A stretch of DNA of 64,000 nt from Oscheius dolichura (lineage: Eukaryota; Nematoda; Chromadorea; Rhabditida; Rhabditidae): NCBI GenBank assembly GCA_932521035.1, contig OW051496.1, forward strand, positions 186,001 to 250,000, read 5' to 3'. The position numbers and the translations under genes are program-made. Under the pieces are notes generated by a model. It saw only the letters and a program-made list of their open reading frames with translations, was not told the origin of the DNA and searched no databases. This document shows, in pieces, positions 62,450 through 64,000 of the stretch (its first letter is position 1; each line of letters begins with the position of its first letter).

Positions 62450-62875
62450 TTAATTTCGAATCAAATCAATGAACCAGCCTCCATTACGGTCGTCCCATCG
62501 TCGGAAGACCTCAAGATTGGATCCGAGTATTATTTTAATAAGCTGGTAGTACGACATTATACCAAGGATGGGAAGGGCGAATTGGTAGACCCGAGAGAAG
62601 AAATGCCCCCAATCTATTGACATTAACAGCTGGTAGCGGTAAATGATAATCAAATCGTGTGGCAGGTCGACCAAAAGATTGAATAAGAGGCGTCCACAGA
62701 TGAAAAGGATCACTTTGAAGAGATGGCCATGGGGAATGAGGTCCCTCTGCTGAACAGGGGATATTAAAGGAAGAGCGGGAGGATTTACCAGTAGTTTTTG
62801 GATGCAGCGCGGGAAGACGACGAAGGAGAATAAGATAAATCTTAAAGAAGTGAGACAGACGGAGACGAGGTCCAT
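62450..62875 (-). CDS. small three-TM protein, array member 4, 128 aa
   Basis: Two exons: 62875-62789 (29 codons, ending IQKLL) and 62749-62450. Exon 2 reads QRDLIPHGHLFKVILFICGR, then HDLIIIYRYQLLMSIDWG, then ALPILGIMSYYQLIKIILGS and a tail ending FIDLIRN. It has the same three-helix plan. Here the conserved YRHQLL is YRYQLL. AATAAACG lies about 45-50 nt after the stop on the minus strand. Confidence 0.72.
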   Translation of the reverse strand: MDLVSVCLTSLRFILFSFVVFPRCIQKLLVNPPALPLISPVQQRDLIPHGHLFKVILFICGRLLFNLLVDLPHDLIIIYRYQLLMSIDWGHFFSRVYQFALPILGIMSYYQLIKIILGSNLEVFRRWDDRNGGWFIDLIRN

Positions 62876-63002
62876 TTCTTCAGACGGACAGGCCTAAAAA
62901 ACTTTTTGGCCGGAAATTTATGAGAGAAAAGACTCTAAGGGCAGTGAGAATGGTCTCAAGTCAAAGAAGAGTAGTGGAAGGCTCGGTAGTCCGATCCCCT
63001 GC

Positions 63003-63100
63003 ACCCGTAAAATCTCGGCAGGAGAATCATCTTGATTCGAAACTATGACACCTTTATTCCCTGGTCTTGTCGAGACTTTACGGGTGCAGGGAATTGAACC
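63003..63100. repeat. palindromic repeat family D, copy 2
   Basis: Arms CACCCGTAAAATCTCGGCAG and GTCGAGACTTTACGGGTG face each other. The same element occurs at 44.78-44.86 kb. It lies between array members 4 and 5 and splits the duplicated unit. Confidence 0.75.
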
Positions 63101-63168
63101 GAGCCTATTGAAAGAGGTGAACTTGGCAAAAGAAGGGAAAGATTCCAAATTATCAGAGGATTCCTCTT

Positions 63169-63300
63169 TCTGGGGCGAAATAACTCAGCGCAGCCGGGGG
63201 AAAGGGGTGCACGCACCTTCTCCACGCAGAGGGCTGTAAGTTTTGAAATGCTGTTGCCCACAGGTGCCATGATGTCACTTGACCCAGGAGGAACACAACA
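63169..63300 (-). promoter_or_regulatory. recurrent upstream block, copy 3
   Basis: CTCAGCGCAGCCGGGGGAAA, GTGCACGCACC, GGGCTGTAAGTTTTGAAATG and CATGATGTCACTTGACCCAG follow the order of copies 1 and 2, but the CAAACACAC section is missing. It lies about 294-425 nt upstream of array member 4. Confidence 0.5.
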
Positions 63301-63424
63301 CTCTTCCGGCAGCCCGCGCAAAATCAGGAGATAAACACGTTCAAATCCTTCTGGTAACCTCAAAACAAACAAAAGTAGAGAAGTTTTATTCGGCAATAAA
63401 TGAAAAGTACAAAATGGAGAATGT

Positions 63425-63869
63425 TTAGGCTGCAACAGCAGGTCGTTGACGTATTTGTTGATCTTGTAAAGCGGCTTCGAATAGGCGGGCAAAGTCCCGA
63501 AGCTCTTCTTCGAACCGGTTAATTCCCAGGATTTTTCTCAGCTTATGGTAGCCCATAACTCCAAGAATGGGAAAAATGAAGGGGGACAGGGAATACAGGA
63601 AATAAATGGGATCTATCGTCGATAAGAGCTGGTGGCGGTAGAGAATATATAAGACGAGCGGGAGGTGGAAGAGCACGTCGAATATGACGTATCCACACAA
63701 GAAGATGATCGGCTTGTAGAGGAAATCACGCGGAATGAGGTCGTTTTTCTAGATAAAAACTGACAATTAGTGAAAGATTCGGAGGAGTTACCTGTAGTTT
63801 ACGGATCCAGTCGATGCTGAAGATGCAATAGCACACGAAAGGAAGGGATTCAATGGAGAAGATGCCCAT
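63425..63869 (-). CDS. small three-TM protein, array member 5, 133 aa
   Basis: Two exons: 63869-63792 (26 codons, ending WIRKLQ) and 63748-63425. Exon 2 reads KNDLIPRDFLYKPIIFLCGY, VLYILYRHQLLSTIDPIY and FIFPILGVMGYHKLRKILG, then a helical tail ending RPAVAA. It has the same three-helix plan and the best match to the family consensus. The array probably continues beyond the right edge of the window. Confidence 0.72.
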
Positions 63870-64000
63870 TATGGCAATAGCAATGAGAGGTCTAAAGAGG
63901 GGTTTCTATGAGAAATTCAAAACAGGGAAAGGTTTAGAATAAAGAGGAATAATGATGAGTAATGAATGATCCCAGAATGAAAAAGCACTGGAAGACTGGA

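Overview
This is eukaryotic nuclear DNA from a rhabditid nematode, most likely Caenorhabditis or a close relative. Every gene I could rebuild is split by many small introns (35 nt to about 1 kb) with GTRAGT donors and T-rich TTTCAG-type acceptors. Several start codons lie 0-20 nt after an acceptor-like TTTCAG/TTTTAG, which suggests spliced-leader trans-splicing. The dispersed word TACTGTAG/CTACAGTA is typical of Caenorhabditis non-coding DNA. The gene content also fits: a cuticlin-like ZP protein, chemoreceptor GPCRs, a P450 and FMO pair, SMYD proteins and a GH29 fucosidase. I saw no rRNA, tRNA, CRISPR array or bacterial operon. Most exon models were checked by hand for phase and length; they are sequence-derived and have no transcript support.

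Layout. 0.7-2.0 kb (-): ZFAND1-like double AN1 zinc-finger protein. 2.4-3.2 kb (+): small single-pass membrane protein with a PPxY motif. 3.3-5.8 kb (-): complete cytochrome P450. 6.7-9.9 kb (-): flavin-containing monooxygenase. 10-13 kb: no supportable gene. 13.1-17.8 kb (+): tandem pair of Sra/Srab-like chemoreceptors. 19.1-20.9 kb (+): WD40 protein. 21-31.2 kb: about 10 kb of CT-rich non-coding DNA before a three-finger C2H2 transcription factor (31.3-34.9 kb, +). 36.8-37.3 kb (+): uncertain charged helical protein. 38.0-39.4 kb (-): secreted protein with micro-exons. 40.2-46.9 kb: head-to-head SMYD-type SET/MYND paralogues, one of which has lost SET-core residues. 48.6-49.1 kb (+): a 55-residue secreted cysteine-rich peptide. 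49.2-53.1 kb (-): receptor tyrosine kinase. 54.0-56.1 kb (-): cuticlin-like ZP protein. 56.8-59.1 kb (+): alpha-L-fucosidase. 59.4-63.9 kb (-): tandem array of five small three-TM paralogues of unknown function, with a repeated block between members.

The P450 and FMO are both microsomal oxidative enzymes and lie side by side. The chemoreceptors, the SMYD pair and the three-TM array record three tandem or inverted duplications. At least four interspersed repeat families (called A to D here) sit almost only in introns and intergenic DNA. The best candidate for something undescribed is the three-TM array with its recurrent flanking module. The degenerate SMYD paralogue and the two-exon cysteine-rich peptide come next.
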